Source of the DNA: CAZFLY01 sp964519995
Lineage (GTDB): Bacteria > Planctomycetota > Phycisphaerae > Sedimentisphaerales > Anaerobacaceae
Direction of reading: 5' to 3'
NCBI GenBank assembly: GCA_964519995.1
Contig: CAZFLY010000022.1
Span: 1-40,352, forward strand
Length of the DNA stretch: 40,352 nucleotides
A program made the translations under genes and the position numbers. Of the stretch, positions 32,592 to 40,352 are shown piece after piece. Position 1 is the stretch's first letter. Every line of letters begins with the position of its first letter. Below the pieces are notes generated by a model. It was not told where the DNA came from. It saw only the letters and a program-made list of their open reading frames with translations, and searched no databases.

Positions 32592-33619
32592 TGATGTTGT
32601 CTCTTTCGGCTTACCCTGAGCGTATTGCCTGCAATTGCTGTGAGCAAAACGGCAGCTGCTATTATACTGTCTGTTTCGGTCGTTGGCGTGTACAGTTTCA
32701 GTGCATCGCAACGCTGGATGATTCTGCTGACGAGTTGGTGGATGTCGTACTTGCGATGCCCCGTCCATTTTGCAACATTGTCCACAAGAATCCTACGGTT
32801 TGACCGCAGTAAACTCGAGGCTTTCAAATTTTGATTGTTACTGTCCTTTATGCTAAACAGCCTTGCCAGGCTATCATCATAATATCCACGAAACTGACTT
32901 CCAAGGGCTCTACGTTTGCGCTCGTAGTACGCCGCGAGTGTAGAAGTCATTCGCGAAGCTGACCATGGTGGATGCCTTGGCGCCGTTATAATCGGCTTGT
33001 GATCACGTATCCTTTTCATAAGCCCGTCTATATATCGCAGCTTCGCTATGACCGGCCAAACTTGGTATTTTTGCTCCCAGCGGCTGTCGGGAGTAAGCCA
33101 GACCGCGAATGTCTCTGCAAAGTCCTCATCCGGATGTGCCTGAGCATAGTTATCTTCAAGGTGTGTCACGTATCGACGGGAATACGGCTGAAAATAGTAA
33201 GTATCTGAGTATTTCACCGTGAAAGGGCCGAACAATTCGCGCCATCGTGTTTTTTTGTATAACTCGTGGGCGTAGTTGAAGGCATGTCCACATTCGTGAC
33301 GCAGAAGCTTCATGAAAGATTCTTGCGTTCCTCCTTCAACCTCGAACATCATTTTCTGCTCAATGTGCTTCAGGTGTGGCTGAGCAAGGTAAAAGGGAAT
33401 GCCAATAATAGGGTCCTTGTCGGGACAAAACCACTCATCTGCCAGGTAGCATGGTGGATGAAATCGAATGGCCTTAGCATCCAGTTCCTCGTAAAGCATT
33501 TGTATCAACGGCTCAAGCGGAGATCCGGTGATCTGCACATTAAGATCGCGAACCCGCATCTGCAGAATTTCTTCGTCCGGTAGATCTTCCCAGCTTTTTG
33601 CCTTTCTTCTTTCTTTCAT
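32588..33619 (-). CDS. Putative zinc metallopeptidase (HECGH) coupled to ATP-grasp ligase
   Basis: A cytosolic-looking protein of 343 aa from ATG 33619 (AGGA about nine bases upstream); ATGs at 33643 and 33625 are alternatives. The motif LLRHECGHAFNYAHELYKKT carries HExxH zinc ligands and the catalytic Glu. The following conserved segment HPDEDFAETFAVWLTPDSRW supplies a likely third ligand (Glu). These match 'putative zinc-binding metallopeptidase' proteins known mostly from planctomycetes and proteobacteria. The C-terminal part (about 250-343) holds an unassigned, basic domain (ALGSQFRGYYDDSLARLF...). The gene overlaps the ATP-grasp gene by four bases. No signal peptide is seen. Substrate unknown. 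The reading of motifs is firm, the biological role is not. Confidence 0.85.
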   Translation of the reverse strand: MKERRKAKSWEDLPDEEILQMRVRDLNVQITGSPLEPLIQMLYEELDAKAIRFHPPCYLADEWFCPDKDPIIGIPFYLAQPHLKHIEQKMMFEVEGGTQESFMKLLRHECGHAFNYAHELYKKTRWRELFGPFTVKYSDTYYFQPYSRRYVTHLEDNYAQAHPDEDFAETFAVWLTPDSRWEQKYQVWPVIAKLRYIDGLMKRIRDHKPIITAPRHPPWSASRMTSTLAAYYERKRRALGSQFRGYYDDSLARLFSIKDSNNQNLKASSLLRSNRRILVDNVAKWTGHRKYDIHQLVSRIIQRCDALKLYTPTTETDSIIAAAVLLTAIAGNTLRVSRKRQHQ

Positions 33620-33643
33620 AAACATTGCTTCCTGGGGTCTCAT

Positions 33644-34007
33644 TAACCCTATCTAATTCGCTTGCAAAAATAGACAATAGCGCATTAGACTTGGTTACTA
33701 TATTATCAGTAACATAAATAGTGTGTCATAACAAGATGCTACTTGATAAACATACACAATGCCTGAACCGGCTGCGACAATGTTGGCTATCATAGCTCGG
33801 TTGGCATAAAATGGTCTGGTATTTTGAATAAGCCGCCAATCGCAAAATGCGCGGAAATCGCATAAAAAGCCAAAAAAAGGGTGGAAAAACAATTGTTGGC
33901 CAATAAAATGGCGGACATTCAGCTTACTGCTAAGGATAAATTACGCAAACTTAAGATGCCCTGAACGAGGGTATAAGAACTTAGAACCTTGAGCTATTAA
34001 CTAAGCA
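33644..34007. other. 364-bp divergent intergenic region
   Basis: No gene is supported; a 64-codon minus-strand frame (33698-33892) lacks any support. The region separates the metallopeptidase gene from the fatty-acid-like cluster and must hold promoters for both. Possible -10 TATAAG near 33971 for the plus strand is weak. Sequence around 33828-33900 is A-rich with no clear structure. Confidence 0.5.
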
Positions 34008-34499
34008 ATGAGATTCATATTGATTGACAGGATTATTTCGTTGGAGCCCGGTAAGCGAATAAAAGCTGTCAAGAGTGTCTCTCTGGCTGAAGAATATCTG
34101 GCGGACCATTTCCCCACATTTCCGGTACTACCCGGTGTGTTGTTGTTGGAAGGAATGATTGAATCAGCGTCCTGGTTAGTGCGTCATGCAGAGAACTTCG
34201 CGCACAGTATGATATTGCTAAATCGCGCTGTGAACGTAAAATATAGAAGCTTTTTGGCACCAGGGTCCAAGATAGAATATACTGTCGAGGCTAAGGCCAT
34301 CAAAGAGAGAGTCAGTAGTTTCTGGGGCTTCGGACAATCACAAGGTGAGCGCATTGTAGAAGCCAAACTTGGGCTCAGACACTTCAATCTTTCTGAGCAA
34401 AATGCTGCTATGGATGTGGTGGATGCGACAGTGACTGAAAATATGAAAAAGCGATGGAAACTGCTATGGCAACCAGATGAGAGACCAAATCAGGTATAG
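34008..34499 (+). CDS. FabZ-like hotdog 3-hydroxyacyl-ACP dehydratase (first)
   Basis: A 163-aa hotdog-fold protein of the FabZ/FabA-like group. The catalytic His34 lies in DHFPTFPVLPGVLLLEGM and Glu48 follows, matching FabZ (HFPG..-x-PG-x5-E). The C-terminal tail after about 130 is longer than FabZ. It opens the cluster dehydratase-ACP-dehydratase-ketosynthase-ketosynthase. This organisation points to a dedicated acyl-chain pathway, not the housekeeping FAS II genes. The start ATG 34008 has only a weak site (GAGCTATTAACTAAGC). Confidence 0.87.
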   Translation: MRFILIDRIISLEPGKRIKAVKSVSLAEEYLADHFPTFPVLPGVLLLEGMIESASWLVRHAENFAHSMILLNRAVNVKYRSFLAPGSKIEYTVEAKAIKERVSSFWGFGQSQGERIVEAKLGLRHFNLSEQNAAMDVVDATVTENMKKRWKLLWQPDERPNQV

Positions 34500-34538
34500 A
34501 ATTAATAGTGAGATGATTTTACCGGAGGTAAAGAAAGT

Positions 34539-34937
34539 ATGGCAATAAGTAGGGATGAGATAACGACGCAGGTCAAAGAAGTCCTTGTTGATGCTTTAGG
34601 TGTCGATGACGATGAGGTCACATCCAACGCGGCTCTCATAGGGGATTTAGGTGCTGAAAGCATTGACTTTCTGGATATAGTGTTTCGGCTCGAAAAGACA
34701 TTTGAGATTAAGATTCCACGGGAAGAGCTGTTTCCTGCCGAGGGTCTTATGAATGATCCCGAGCTTATCAATAACGGCAAATTGACTGACAAAGGACTTG
34801 CCAAACTGCGTGAGAAACTTCCATTTGTGGACTTGACGGAATTAGAAAAAGACCCTCAAATTAACAAACTGGCAGATGCCTTTACGGTTGATGCAATTGT
34901 CAATTTTGTTGATTATAAGCTAAATGGCTCCTCATAG
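34539..34937 (+). CDS. Acyl carrier protein, extended
   Basis: A 132-aa carrier protein with a strong ribosome site (CCGGAGG about 13 bases upstream) and ATG 34539. The phosphopantetheine-attachment Ser41 lies in GDLGAESIDFLDIVFRLE, the ACP signature with Glu-Ser-Ile in place of Asp-Ser-Leu. The usual ACP is about 80 aa. The extra sequence lies between helix 2-3 and the C-terminus (FPAEGLMNDPELINNGKLTD; LREKLPFVDLTELEKDPQIN) and resembles the long ACPs found in some secondary fatty-acid or polyketide clusters. It lies 39 bases after the first dehydratase and is followed by a predicted stem-loop. Confidence 0.9.
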   Translation: MAISRDEITTQVKEVLVDALGVDDDEVTSNAALIGDLGAESIDFLDIVFRLEKTFEIKIPREELFPAEGLMNDPELINNGKLTDKGLAKLREKLPFVDLTELEKDPQINKLADAFTVDAIVNFVDYKLNGSS

Positions 34938-34960
34938 TTCGGAGATCGCTCTTTAGATTG

Positions 34961-34991
34961 ACGGCAGGGTTGCCTAAGGTGAACCTGCCGT
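34961..34991 (+). terminator. Stem-loop between acp and second dehydratase
   Basis: ACGGCAGG (34961-34968) pairs exactly with CCTGCCGT (34984-34991), with a 15-base loop. It is followed by TTAATTTTAA, a weak T-rich run. It may partially terminate transcription after the ACP gene, or process the mRNA, which would raise ACP over downstream enzymes. Confidence 0.5.
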
Positions 34992-35019
34992 TAATTTTAA
35001 TATCGGAAAAGACACCAAT

Positions 35020-35523
35020 ATGCGCTGGATCTGGATTGACAAATTTATCGAGTTTCATAGTGGCGAAAGTGCTGTGGCCATTAAAAACGTTACGCTTGCT
35101 GAAGAGCACCTCCACGACCACTTCCCTGGTTTTCCTGTAATGCCGGAAAGTCTAATGATTGAAGCGATGGCCCAGACTGCGGGTATACTCGTAGGCGAAG
35201 CAAAGAGCTTTGAGGAAAAGGTCATTTTAGCCAAGATACGAAAAGCCGTCTTCTTTGATTACGTTAAGCCCGGAGATACGTTAAGATTGCAAGCGAAGAT
35301 AGATTCGGTCACTGCCGAAGCAGCCAGCACGACTGGGTTAATCACTTGCTCGGACAAACTCATCGCCGAGATAGATCTTATCTTCAGTCACATAGATAAA
35401 AATCTGGCAGGTAAGAAATTCCCACAAGAGAATTTCGTGTTTACTGAGGCGTTCAAATCACTTCTAAAGATGTTCTTGGAAAGCACTGGTTCAGCCGAGG
35501 CCAAATCGGAGCAGCGCCAATGA
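35020..35523 (+). CDS. FabZ-like hotdog dehydratase (second)
   Basis: A 167-aa hotdog protein related to the first (aligned HDHFPGFPVMPESLMIEAMAQ). His34 and Glu48 are at identical positions, but the Pro-Gly after the loop is Pro-Glu (MPES), which is unusual for FabZ. The C-terminal half is divergent (KIRKAVFFDYVKPGDTLRLQ). Two dehydratases in one cluster suggest different chain lengths or stereochemistry, or a heterodimer. Its last codon overlaps the next gene (ATGA), so translation is coupled. The start is ATG 35020, 82 bases after the ACP gene. Confidence 0.87.
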   Translation: MRWIWIDKFIEFHSGESAVAIKNVTLAEEHLHDHFPGFPVMPESLMIEAMAQTAGILVGEAKSFEEKVILAKIRKAVFFDYVKPGDTLRLQAKIDSVTAEAASTTGLITCSDKLIAEIDLIFSHIDKNLAGKKFPQENFVFTEAFKSLLKMFLESTGSAEAKSEQRQ

Positions 35524-36836
35524 ATGATGCCCGCGTTGTTGTAACGGGTTTTGGCGCAGTCAGCCCATTCGGATTGACTGCCGCCGATATGTGGGCTGCT
35601 CTGTGCGCGGGTAAATGTGGGATAAGACCAATCATAACATTTGACCCGGCTAGTTTTGACTGCCGGATTGCTGGTCAGGTCCCAGACTATAAAATCCAGC
35701 AATATGTGCCGAGGAGTTTCCGCAAAGCAATAAAACTCATGTCGAGAGACATCGAATTGGCTATCATAGCAGCGCATGATGCTTTGACCAAGAGCGGTTT
35801 TATTACAAAAGGCATCGATCCTGAGAGTGTAAATATTGACCCAACGCGTGTGGCAATTAATCTCGGCGCCGGTCTTATAAGTTGCGACCTGATCGAGATC
35901 GCCCCTGCTGTGGCAGCGAGTGTCACCGATGGCAAGTTTGATATTCACAAATGGGGCAAAATTGGAATGGAACTGGTGACGCCCTTATGGTTGTTGAAGT
36001 ATCTGCCAAATATGCTCGCTTGTCATGTCGGTATAATTCACGATATTCAGGGCCCAAGTAACACCATTACATGTGGCGAAGCCTCTGCAAGTCTGGCGAT
36101 AAGTGAAGCTGTTCAGATTATCGCCCGCGGCAGTAGTGATGTCGCTTTAGCCGGTGGTGCTGATGCGAGAGTCAATCCAACAATCCTGATACGTGCTTGT
36201 CTGCTTGGAAGAGTTAATACCGAAAGCAATAGTGCCCCTGATTCTGCTTGTAGACCTTTTGACGCTGATGCCAGAGGTAGTGTTACAAGTGAAGCGGGTG
36301 GAATCGTAGTACTTGAAAATCTGGATAGTGCCAAAAGCCGACAAGCAAAGATTTTTGCCGAAGTGGTCGGCGTAGGGGAAAGCAATAACATCAATCCGAG
36401 CTACGACCACATCGAGGCGGATAATAAGGGCATCCAGTTGGCAATAGAGAAAGCATTGGCCGAGGCGGGAATTAGGCCTTACGATTTGGACTTGATTATT
36501 CCGCACGGAACAGGTATAGCTGCCGACGACCTCGCTGAAGCAAAGGCGATTGAGGCAGCGCTTGGAACAGCGGTAGCGAAAGTGCCTGTCTGGCCAATAA
36601 AAAGTATGTTAGGCACAGCAGGGGCTGCCAGTGGCGCACTCGATGTAATCGCTGCTGTTTGTGCTATAGGCGACAGTAAGATACCGGCAGCTAAAAACTG
36701 CGACAAAAAAATCGATGGCTGTAACTTAAATATTGTGACGCAGCTACAGCAGACTGACATTCGTTATGCTATATGTTGCAGTTACACATACGGAGGACAA
36801 ACTACGGCTATACTGCTAAAGAAGTACGAGAATTAG
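35520..36836 (+). CDS. Ketosynthase-like protein lacking the second catalytic His (KS-beta-like)
   Basis: A 438-aa FabF-type thiolase-fold protein. Cys185 in NTITCGEASAS and His329 in IIPHGTGIAADD are retained. The second His of the family motif KSMLGH..GAAG is Thr366 here (KSMLGTAGAASG). Without it decarboxylative condensation should be impaired, so the protein probably pairs with the following fully active ketosynthase, like KS-alpha/KS-beta in type II polyketide systems. Unlike classic chain-length factors the active Cys is not replaced. The gene overlaps the second dehydratase by four bases and ends five bases before the next ketosynthase. The assignment of the lost His rests on direct comparison of the two neighbours. 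Confidence 0.88.
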   Translation: MNDARVVVTGFGAVSPFGLTAADMWAALCAGKCGIRPIITFDPASFDCRIAGQVPDYKIQQYVPRSFRKAIKLMSRDIELAIIAAHDALTKSGFITKGIDPESVNIDPTRVAINLGAGLISCDLIEIAPAVAASVTDGKFDIHKWGKIGMELVTPLWLLKYLPNMLACHVGIIHDIQGPSNTITCGEASASLAISEAVQIIARGSSDVALAGGADARVNPTILIRACLLGRVNTESNSAPDSACRPFDADARGSVTSEAGGIVVLENLDSAKSRQAKIFAEVVGVGESNNINPSYDHIEADNKGIQLAIEKALAEAGIRPYDLDLIIPHGTGIAADDLAEAKAIEAALGTAVAKVPVWPIKSMLGTAGAASGALDVIAAVCAIGDSKIPAAKNCDKKIDGCNLNIVTQLQQTDIRYAICCSYTYGGQTTAILLKKYEN

Positions 36837-36841
36837 AGAAA

Positions 36842-38161
36842 ATGACGGGAGCAAATTCGAAAGAGCGTGTTGTCGTAACCGGAATGGGCATTGTCTGCCC
36901 CTTGGGACATGACGTCGAGACTTTCTGGCAGGCGCTGCTTGCAGGAAAAAGTGACATGGGAAGGATTACACTTTTTGATGCCTCGACATATCCGACCACA
37001 TTCGACGCTGAAGTTAAGGGCTATGGCTTTGCTAAATACATTAAAAACCTGGACCTGCACAAGCATAGCAGCCGCAGCACGCAGTTTGTTATTGGTGCCG
37101 CTGCTCAGGCCTGTGAGCAGACTCACATTGACGTTGAGACTGCTGAGCCTTCCGATGGAATAGACCGCAGAAGACTGGGGATTTACCTCGGCGCTGGTGA
37201 AGGTTCTATAGATAGTGACATGTTTTTTTGTGCAATTGTTGATGCATGGAACTCAGAAAAAAATGAGATGAATTGGGACGCTTGGGCTACAACAACTGCC
37301 AAAAGAATGAGTCCAAGGCACGAACTTGAACAAGAGCCCAACATGGCAGCAGCCCATATAGCTATGCTCACTGGCGCACGTGGTCCGACGAGAAATTGCC
37401 TTACCGCATGTGCGGCCAGCACACAAGCTTTTGGAGAAGCAATGATGCTGATCCGCAATGGTTACGCCGATGCGGTGATTACCGGCGGTGCTCACTCAAT
37501 GATACATCCGCTTGGCGTAATGGGTTTTAGCCGGCTCACCGCCCTTTCGAGAAGAAATGGGAGCCCTCAGACCGCGTCGAGACCTTTTTCAGCTACCAGG
37601 GACGGTTTCGTTCTTGGCGAGGGGGCGGCAATAATAATCCTTGAAAGCCTAAGTTTAGCTAAGAAAAGAGGTGTAAAAATCTTGGCTGAAGTCATAGGTT
37701 ATGGCAGTAGCGCCGATGCATTCAGAGTCACCGATATGCACGAGGAAGCCAGAGGTCCAATACAGGCTATGGAGGCCGCTTTGGCCGATTCTGGTATTAC
37801 CTACAAGGATATTGATTACATAAATCCGCATGGCACAGGAACCGTGGAGAACGACTATATTGAGACAATGGCGATTAAGGCAGTCTTCAAAGAGAGAGCT
37901 AAGAGTGTCCCTGTTAGCAGTATTAAAAGTATGCTCGGACATCTAATCGGTGCTGCAGGTGCGGCCGAGGTCATTGCTTCTGTCCTGGCGATTCGTGACA
38001 ATGTTATTCCCCCGACAATGAATCTAAATGACCCAGAACCATATCTCGATCTGGATTATGTCCCAAATAAGCTGCGAAAAGTGCCTGTAAACATTGTGAT
38101 GAAAGAATCCTTTGGATTCGGCGGCCAGAACAACGTAGTGATCATAAAAAGATACGACTAA
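36842..38161 (+). CDS. Beta-ketoacyl-ACP synthase II-like, catalytically complete
   Basis: A 439-aa FabF-type condensing enzyme. All three catalytic residues are present: Cys190 in CLTACAASTQ, His330 in NPHGTGTVE and His367 in KSMLGHLIGAAGAAE. The start is ATG 36842, five bases after the stop of the KS-beta-like gene; a longer reading from 36773 lies inside the neighbour. It carries a longer insertion (about residues 124-165; DMFFCAIVDAWNSEKNEMNW) than typical FabF. It completes the set of dehydratases, ACP and condensing enzymes. No ketoreductase or enoyl reductase is in the cluster, so these must be shared with housekeeping FAS or encoded elsewhere. Confidence 0.92.
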   Translation: MTGANSKERVVVTGMGIVCPLGHDVETFWQALLAGKSDMGRITLFDASTYPTTFDAEVKGYGFAKYIKNLDLHKHSSRSTQFVIGAAAQACEQTHIDVETAEPSDGIDRRRLGIYLGAGEGSIDSDMFFCAIVDAWNSEKNEMNWDAWATTTAKRMSPRHELEQEPNMAAAHIAMLTGARGPTRNCLTACAASTQAFGEAMMLIRNGYADAVITGGAHSMIHPLGVMGFSRLTALSRRNGSPQTASRPFSATRDGFVLGEGAAIIILESLSLAKKRGVKILAEVIGYGSSADAFRVTDMHEEARGPIQAMEAALADSGITYKDIDYINPHGTGTVENDYIETMAIKAVFKERAKSVPVSSIKSMLGHLIGAAGAAEVIASVLAIRDNVIPPTMNLNDPEPYLDLDYVPNKLRKVPVNIVMKESFGFGGQNNVVIIKRYD

Positions 38162-38218
38162 TATATAGCCGACGGTTTTACTGCCGGTTTCTATCAAATG
38201 AATAGAGCATGACAGACC

Positions 38219-39514
38219 ATGATTGACATCAAGCAAATACGAGAAAATCCTGAAGCATTCAAAAAAGCTGCTTTAGACAAACATTTTGAAGTTGATATTG
38301 ATTATTTGGTGAAAATCGACGCAGACATACAAAACATCAAAAAAAAGCTTCAAGATTATGCAACGGAGAAAAACAAGCTCGGTAAATTGATCCCTCAGCT
38401 AAAGGACGATAATGAAAAGAAGGAGCGTATAGAAAATTTGAGCGTTCTCAAGCAACATGAAGCTCAGCTCCAGGAAAAGATCAAGCAGCTTCTGCCGAAA
38501 TTCGATGAGTTAATGCTTCAGGTACCGCAGCCGGCCGACGATAATGTACCCCTTGGAAAGGACGACACCGAAAATGTTGAGATAAGAAAAGAAGGTGAAA
38601 TTCGACAGTTTGATTTTGAACTTAAAGATCATGTTCAGTTGGGTCTTGCGCTGGGCATCATCGATATCGAACGAGGGGTCAAGCTGGCGGGGACACGCAA
38701 TTATTTTCTAAAAGGCGACGGTGCTTTACTGCACTGGGCGGTCTTGCGATTTGCCTTTGGCCTTATGCTTGAGCGGGGATATGTACCTTTGGCGGTGCCG
38801 CTTCTTATGAGAGACGAAGCTATGATGGGGACAGGTTATTATCCGGGCTCCGAAGACCAGACCTACAGGATGGAGAAAGACGAGCTTAACCTCGCAGGAA
38901 CTGCGGAAGTGCCGCTGACAGCCTACCGTATGGGTGAGATACTTAATGCCGATGAACTGCCGCTAAAATATGTAGCCCTGTCAAGCTGTTTTAGACGCGA
39001 AGCTGGCGCAGCGGGAAAGGATACATATGGTCTTTATCGAATCCATCAATTTGATAAAGTCGAACAGGTGGTAATTTGCAAAGATAGTATCGAGGAAAGC
39101 AACAAATATCATGAAGAAATTTTGACCAATGCCGAAGTGGTAATGCAGGCTCTTAAACTGCCCTACCGAGTGGTAAACGTTTGCACCGGCGATCTTGGCA
39201 GAGGACAGGTCAAGAAGTATGACATTGAGGCCTGGATGCCGTCTCGTGGCAATTACTGCGAAACCCACAGCGCTAGTAAATTCTATGATTTTCAGGCAAG
39301 AAGAATGAACCTTCGATATAAAGACCCTGCGACAAAAAGGAATTTATTTTGTCACACACTAAACAACACCGTTATCGCTTCACCGAGAATATTGATTCCG
39401 CTCCTGGAACTCTACCAAAATGCCGATGGCTCAATAACAATCCCCAAGGTGCTCCGCCCATATATGAACGGCAAAGAAAAAATCGTCCTCACCCCGCATT
39501 GTAGCGCGAGATAA
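38219..39514 (+). CDS. serS: Seryl-tRNA synthetase
   Basis: Charges tRNA-Ser (and tRNA-Sec), cytosolic homodimer, 431 aa, the usual bacterial size. The N-terminal coiled-coil arm (about 30-100; DIQNIKKKLQDYATEKNKL) binds the tRNA variable arm. Class II motifs follow: TAEVPLTAYRMGEIL, motif 2 LSSCFRREAGAAGKDTYGLY with HQFDKVEQ, and the C-terminal serine/ATP segment HTLNNTVIASPRILIPLLE. The serine specificity region GRGQVKKYDIEAWMPSRGNY is intact. It follows the ketosynthase by 57 bases on the same strand; I see no functional link to the cluster. The start is ATG 38219 with a weak site. Confidence 0.97.
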   Translation: MIDIKQIRENPEAFKKAALDKHFEVDIDYLVKIDADIQNIKKKLQDYATEKNKLGKLIPQLKDDNEKKERIENLSVLKQHEAQLQEKIKQLLPKFDELMLQVPQPADDNVPLGKDDTENVEIRKEGEIRQFDFELKDHVQLGLALGIIDIERGVKLAGTRNYFLKGDGALLHWAVLRFAFGLMLERGYVPLAVPLLMRDEAMMGTGYYPGSEDQTYRMEKDELNLAGTAEVPLTAYRMGEILNADELPLKYVALSSCFRREAGAAGKDTYGLYRIHQFDKVEQVVICKDSIEESNKYHEEILTNAEVVMQALKLPYRVVNVCTGDLGRGQVKKYDIEAWMPSRGNYCETHSASKFYDFQARRMNLRYKDPATKRNLFCHTLNNTVIASPRILIPLLELYQNADGSITIPKVLRPYMNGKEKIVLTPHCSAR

Positions 39515-39615
39515 ACTCCGGCAGGAAACCAGTAAAATATAATAAATTTGCCGCAAAGGACACAGAGAACGCGGATAAAAATGGAAGCTCCAAGGGTAAT
39601 TTATTAGGAGAGTTC

Positions 39616-40335
39616 ATGAGTAAGGCTTTTGAACCAAACCGCTTAACAAGCTACACAAACGAAGCAATAATCGCGGAAATTAAAAGAGTAGCAAAAAAAT
39701 ACTTTGGTAATAAGTGCCCTAAGACAACGGATTTCAATAAATATGGTAGGGTTAAGGTTAATACTATCATAAGGCGTTTTAGTTCATGGTCAAATGCAAT
39801 GAAAGAATCTGGATTCGCATATGAGCGTAGAATCATTGAGAAATCAGATCTAATAGAAGATTTGAAAAAGATAAAGAAGATGAATCAAGATAAATACTTC
39901 ACTTTTGATTTCTACACTAATAAGGGGGGCAAGTATAGCTCGGAGACATTGAAAAAGCGTTTGGGGTATTCTACTTGGCCCAGTATGTTGGAGGGTGTTC
40001 TAACCTTGAAAAAGCAAACAAAAGTCATAATAGTATCAAAACTTAACCAAAAGCAGCTAACTGAAAAACATCTTTTCACAGAACTAAAAAGAGTATGGGA
40101 CGCTTTAGGTAGAAGGCCTTCATATGCAGAATTTAGGAAACAGGGAAGAATCGGGACTAAGGTATACGAGAGAAAGTTTGGAACCTGGCGAAATGCCATA
40201 GAAAGGTTTTGTTCGAAGTACAGATATAATTTCCAAGGTACGAAAGGTTCACTCGCGACAAAGGAAATTCTACTTGCAGAATTAAGAAGAGTTGCTGATA
40301 GTCAACTTTCGCACTTTTTAGGCGGCTGGTTTTAA
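39616..40335 (+). pseudogene. HNH-endonuclease-associated-repeat protein, apparently truncated
   Basis: A 239-aa open frame with GGAGAG just before ATG 39616. Repeats of about 55 residues with the pattern 'L..el.r.....g..P....f...g......i.rrFgsW..a....g' occur at about 14-68 (IRRFSSWSNAMKESGF), 75-128 (KRLGYSTWPSMLEG) and 147-202 (ERKFGTWRNAIERFC). This is the HNH-associated repeat of homing-type endonucleases, which normally ends in an HNH nuclease domain. A fourth repeat begins (TKEILLAELRRVAD) but the sequence after it (SQLSHFLGGWF, stop) does not continue the pattern, and no HNH motif is present. The frame may be cut by an insertion near 40299. Alternatively, the protein is a repeat-only relative. 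Confidence 0.65.
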
Positions 40336-40352
40336 TGATTTATCAATACAAA

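Noticed and set aside
34539..38161. Housekeeping fatty-acid synthesis operon
   Set aside because: No fabD, fabG, fabH or plsX; duplicated dehydratases and one ketosynthase without the second His point to a specialised pathway.

Overview
The window looks like chromosomal DNA of a Planctomycetota bacterium, probably class Phycisphaerae (Sedimentisphaerales-like). This is inference, from moderate G+C, two PEP-CTERM exoproteins with the 'VPEPAT..LLGLGG.ALLRKR' tail, a three-gene SPFH (HflK/HflC-like) operon feeding into a P1B-type ATPase, an ABC exporter with a large unknown partner protein, and a metallopeptidase/ATP-grasp gene pair. I see no rRNA, no CRISPR array and no recognisable tRNA.

Layout. 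(1) 25-4473, plus strand: aspartate-family amino acid genes (homoserine dehydrogenase, an ApgM-family protein that is the likely homoserine kinase, aspartate kinase), then a membrane-anchored thermonuclease. (2) 4507-5772, minus: two tandem PEP-CTERM exoproteins. (3) 6385-9300, plus: an accessory island with a 49-aa basic protein, a 48-aa zinc ribbon, a DUF4917 SIR2-like protein, and a two-gene cassette (C-terminal DNA-binding-like protein plus HEPN-like protein) bracketed by an exact 10-bp direct repeat. A good sigma-54 promoter match lies upstream. Then comes about 600 bp of palindromic intergenic repeats. (4) 9928-16618, minus: NtrC-type regulator with its histidine kinase, pnp, rpsO, ruvX and mannose-1-phosphate guanylyltransferase. 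(5) 16794-23473, minus: PcrA/UvrD helicase, then a three-gene ABC-2 type module (ATPase, permease, 592-aa membrane-anchored protein). (6) 23584-29821, minus: P1B ATPase at the end of the three-SPFH operon. (7) 30020-30982, plus: a solitary ABC-2 permease. (8) 31012-33643, minus: ArgA-like GNAT, then a translationally coupled metallopeptidase and ATP-grasp ligase. (9) 34008-38161, plus: a dedicated type II fatty-acid-synthase-like cluster (dehydratase, ACP, dehydratase, two ketosynthases), followed by serS. (10) 39616-end, plus: an HNH-associated-repeat protein that appears cut off inside its fourth repeat.

The most promising less-described material is the 6.4-9.3 kb island, where a SIR2-like NADase candidate sits beside a DNA-binding/HEPN-ribonuclease candidate pair, a combination typical of abortive-infection or toxin-antitoxin systems. 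Next are the ketosynthase pair in which one member has lost the second catalytic histidine, and the metallopeptidase/ATP-grasp pair. All functional assignments come from reading motifs in the sequence. No database search or computation was run.
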